64,000 nt of DNA. Origin: Aphis gossypii. Lineage: Eukaryota; Arthropoda; Insecta; Hemiptera; Aphididae. The stretch is taken from the NCBI RefSeq assembly GCF_020184175.1, contig NC_065530.1, positions 79,337,260 through 79,401,259 on the forward strand. The letters run 5' to 3'. Below the pieces are notes generated by a model. It worked only from the letters and a program-made list of their open reading frames with translations. It was not told where the DNA came from and made no database searches. Below, piece by piece: positions 60,450 to 64,000 of the stretch (positions are counted from its first letter, which is position 1; the number at the start of each line of letters is the position of its first letter). The position numbers and the translations under genes are program-made.

Positions 60450-62440
60450 TCCATCCTTGATCGTTTTACGTATTAATTAAGAATATATTGCAGTAATATC
60501 GTTTCTAATGTTTCAAATGTTTCAATATACGTTAGTGGAAAATTGTTCACGGAAGGGTTCAATTTAAACTAATTCAAGATTCCATCTAAAATTATTCCAT
60601 CTTCAGATAAAACCGACCCAATTATTATTGACGATGACGTCAATATTATGTAATATACTTGATAGATAATAATAACGCACTATAATTGTACACATTTCGA
60701 AGAATTAGTTTGGTTGAACATATATGTTGTAGCTTGATTAAATACATTTCAAGTGTGATATATTATCACATAATGGAATCTGTAAATTAGACAGAAATAG
60801 TCGCCGCTATATATGTACAATATGTGTAAAATATGAAGCACAGTATGTTAAAAAGCACTTTCAATTATTAAAGACAAATATGTTGTGAATGATTATAATA
60901 TACTGGGCATTTATGTTTACTCATTTATAATTTTAATTTTAAATAATTTAAAAAAAATAAACAAGATACTCAGACATAGGTCTTTATTTGAATGTTTTTC
61001 TTTAATAAGTGAATTCGAAGAAAAGGCAAAAACAGTATTTTTGGCCTAAAGGTCTAACATTCAAAACATGAAAATTATATTTTTTTTAAAAAAGTGTTGA
61101 ATTATAATTGTTTTCTCTTGGTACAGAGATTTTAGTTAATCCCATTTCATTTCAAGTACAACACCGTATTAAGTCAAAAATTCAATTTAAGTTTTTAAAA
61201 TGACTTTTTCTAAACTGTATATAATAATGTGTAGGTACCTAAGTTTCTACATCACCGCTATGATAGTCGGGTAAAGTGCCAAATATATACAACACGTGTA
61301 ACAACTCCGAGGATAAGCAGTAATTTGTTGAAAAAGAAAAAAATATGTATGTAAGGGACAAAAATTTAGGAAACGTGACTTGAAAACTGAAATACCGTGG
61401 AAAATATATTGAAAGATAATTTTAACAAGATTGCTATGAACCCGAAAAATGATGACATATCATAAAACGTACGTATATTGAAAATGTAGACGTTAATGCA
61501 GAGCGAATTACACGAATGGTATTCAATGAGACTTTATAAGTGAAAGTCTAGTTGAATTTTAAGAGTGAAGAAAAGCTTATAGCTTTTTTTTAAGTGTACA
61601 TGATATTATTCTTAATATTTTTGTTCCCTTCATAAAACTGTCAATTGAGTTATAAACAATCTTAATTTTAGATGCAGTATAATAAATAATTACTTCGACA
61701 GACTTAAATGTCAAACACAATATTACTAACAATTTAAAACCAACATTTAACTCTTCGGTTTAGAATATTTAAATGATTTTGAATATCGACTAAATATAAT
61801 TAAACGTATTTTTTTTTAGATTTTATAAGTTACAAAGATAAAAACAACTTACTCCGAAAATATTTAAATTAGAATTTAATTTAATAAATTATTTTAATCA
61901 AAGTGTAACAACAACGCTGGACGGTTTCTTAAATAAATGAACATATTATGTCTTTTTATTGTTCGTTTAACATTCGTGCTTTTCGTACTAACCATCATAC
62001 ATTGTATGATTTTAAATAATAATAAATCTCTCAAATCGTATATGATATAGGTTATAAAACGATTATATTCTCTAAACGTTTTAACGGTGTTTTTGAATAG
62101 TTTTTGGGGCTAAGCCTTCTCTCTCACTACACACTCTCATACTGATCACCATCCGTGTACAACTAAAAACTTTCGTTGCACACGTTCATTCGTATGATGA
62201 TTAGGATGGTTTCGCTATAGAATCTAAAGTACTACCGAGTAAAAACTGCAGCTTTGTTTGCAGTGGGCATAAAATGCATACTTACACAATATAATCATCG
62301 TTATTGTATGGGACGTGAATGGGTGCAATACCCAATCGTATCATCCTTTGAGTGATCCGGAGGTTTGTAAAAGTAGGACAGGACTTCTGTTATTATAGAA
62401 AAAACTGCAAGTACTTGCATAATGTCTCCCACACATTCGC
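60450..62440. other. AT-rich stretch
   Basis: No gene or clear element seen; a few CpG-containing patches near 61.25-61.32 kb and 62.1-62.35 kb have no recognisable signal. Confidence 0.5.
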
Positions 62441-62790
62441 ATGATTTTTTTATTTGAAAAAGGCAACGAACAACGATGAATTCGCTGGTTCACTATATTT
62501 ACATACGTATACGTTACTGTTTAGAACGAGACATTTTTGCATCAAAACGAACGCTATAAGCAAAAAATGTACCGGCACGTATCCACCAAAAAATTGCATC
62601 ATGAGATGTCCCTTGGCATTTTCTTACGGCTTTGTGACATCGCGTCTGACGGTAACGGCGAAGAAGATCGATTGCGTGGATTTTTTTTTGCGTTAACTTT
62701 TTCCGTTCGTTTTTGTTTCCCTGTCCGTCCAAATTGGTTCAAAAATACGAAACGCTGACGAAAACATTGTTTAACACTATGCACATTACT
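62440..62790. other. stop-poor block open on both strands
   Basis: A GC-richer block with four overlapping frames of 61-80 codons: + 62454-62696 and 62537-62758, minus 62514-62732 and 62599-62784. None has a recognised domain, and the conflict between strands argues that most or all are composition artefacts. The + 80-codon frame has several Cys and a protein-like codon mix. Confidence 0.2.
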
Positions 62791-64000
62791 ACTATACCAC
62801 GCCGAGTCCTTGACATGTATATTTTACGTCCAACTATTCCACTATAGGTACTTTGTTTGAGATGCACAATCATAAAATACAACCCAAAACAGTTCAGCCG
62901 TTCGCTTAGTAAATTTGGTCATTTGACGTAAAATATTACCATACCATGGACGAACTATTTTGTTTTAAGAGTTTTTCTTTTTGAAATATTCAAATAATCA
63001 TATTTTGAATGTATTATACAAATAAAATGAAATATGGTCATTCGTAAACAACGAAAACTTATTTCGTGTGACTTACATGATATATCATAATAGTGTGCAT
63101 CTCAAGTTGTATTATATAAGTAATACATCGTTATATTATATATGTTTTGAGCTAATCTCGCTTAATCGTATATTAATATTATCCTGAAATCTCCTGGAAT
63201 AAAACATAGTGAGTAAATCCGTCAGTTTATATGTAACGCTTAAATTTTAAACACATGTAAATACTTATCATAGAGATCATGAATTTTTCGAGGTTATAAA
63301 GGAATAATATAGTTATGCATGTATTTTATATAAATTTCAATTTCAGTCGTAAAATGAGTTATACGATTACATTTTTATTTGAAGTAAACTAAAATTCATT
63401 AACAGTAAATCATTCTAAATCAAATTTTATTTTAACATAGCTATTGCATTACTATTATTACATGAAATTATCTTATATATTATATTTATTAACATCGTGT
63501 ATGGATCTGTATCAAAACATTTAAAACAGTATTTCTGAGAATTAATTTCTCTGCGGACTTTGAAAATTACGTATTCAATACTTTGTATCCATTTAAACTG
63601 TTCATTTTCCAAGAAATAAAAACCCTTTTAATATAACGGTAAATATTATAATTTATAATTTCAAAGTAGTACCGTACAATATAATACGGTCAAATTTAAA
63701 ACACATAATTTATCTCGTAATATATTCAAAAATAGTATAATATAATATTATTCATACTCGTATGAATGTTTTTTTTGTTCATTCTCCGTAGATTAAAAAA
63801 ACTACTGGACCACTTTCAATAAAATTTAAATCAATAAATTAATTAAGCTTTTGAGGTTGTTCATAGTTTATTTTTAAACCCCTATTATTTACTTTAGGGT
63901 GACTCGTATGTGAATTTAATTTTCATCAAATAAAAATTGAATGTTGGATTTTTTATTTAAATTGGTTATAGATAAAACTAGCTTTATAATTAGTAGTAAA
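62790..64000. other. AT-rich stretch to window end
   Basis: No gene seen. The minus frame at 63427-63612 (61 codons) is not distinguishable from chance. Confidence 0.55.

Noticed and set aside
62857..63107. Inverted copies of TTGAGATGCAC about 240 bp apart, as MITE ends
   Set aside because: Only 11 bases match exactly. Several such pairs are expected by chance at this spacing in 64 kb, and no target-site duplication was found.
1..64000. CRISPR arrays, rRNA, tRNA, telomere repeats, known insect microRNAs
   Set aside because: No spaced repeats, conserved RNA cores, (TTAGG)n arrays or microRNA seeds that I could recognise by reading. A covariance-model and microRNA search would be needed to exclude them fully.

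Overview
This is an AT-rich (roughly 70% A+T by eye) eukaryotic window with no gene I can name. It has no operons, no closely spaced long ORFs, no rRNA or tRNA, and none of the layout of a bacterial or viral sequence. Dense AATATTAT and TAATAATAA words, scattered TAGGTACCTA words, poly-T/poly-A runs, triplet microsatellites and islands of undepleted CpG resemble an insect genome, most likely a hemipteran of the aphid type. That assignment is an inference from composition and is not proven. The window is best read as a gene desert or very long intron with embedded CpG-rich islands.

Layout. 1-7.7 kb is an AT-rich desert. 7.75-9.5 kb is a CpG-rich island with a textbook TATA box and initiator pair on the + strand. 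9.8-10.5 kb is a pyrimidine-rich block of unknown origin. 10.5-14 kb is desert. 14.0-16.4 kb holds several small open frames that begin or end at good splice-site-like sequences, mainly on the minus strand; it is the best place to look for short exons. 17.6-19.25 kb is a second CpG-rich island with a strong acceptor-like site. 19.25-26.6 kb is desert. 26.6-27.3 kb has a TATA-like box, a GAGA tract and a perfect 20-bp palindrome. 28.35-28.95 kb has an open frame with coding-like codons. Smaller mixed-composition islands lie at 31.6-32.0, 33.2-33.8, 35.6-35.8, 40.1-40.9, 43.5-44.3, 49.6-50.3, 52.0-52.9, 53.4-54.0, 59.9-60.2 and 62.4-62.8 kb, separated by AT-rich stretches.

The strongest coding candidate is the longest open frame (43.6-44.2 kb, +), with an AATAAA 26 nt after its stop. 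Next are an interrupted frame at 55.7-56.5 kb inside very AT-rich DNA, and the putative exons around 14-16 kb. None matches a protein family I recognise, so all are given low confidence. By count, a few open frames of 100-120 codons are expected by chance in 64 kb of this composition.

I found no convincing new biological system. What stands out is the pattern of CpG-rich islands carrying promoter-like, palindromic and splice-like signals in an otherwise empty region. This is what the regulatory neighbourhood or first intron of a developmental gene can look like, but the sequence alone cannot show it.
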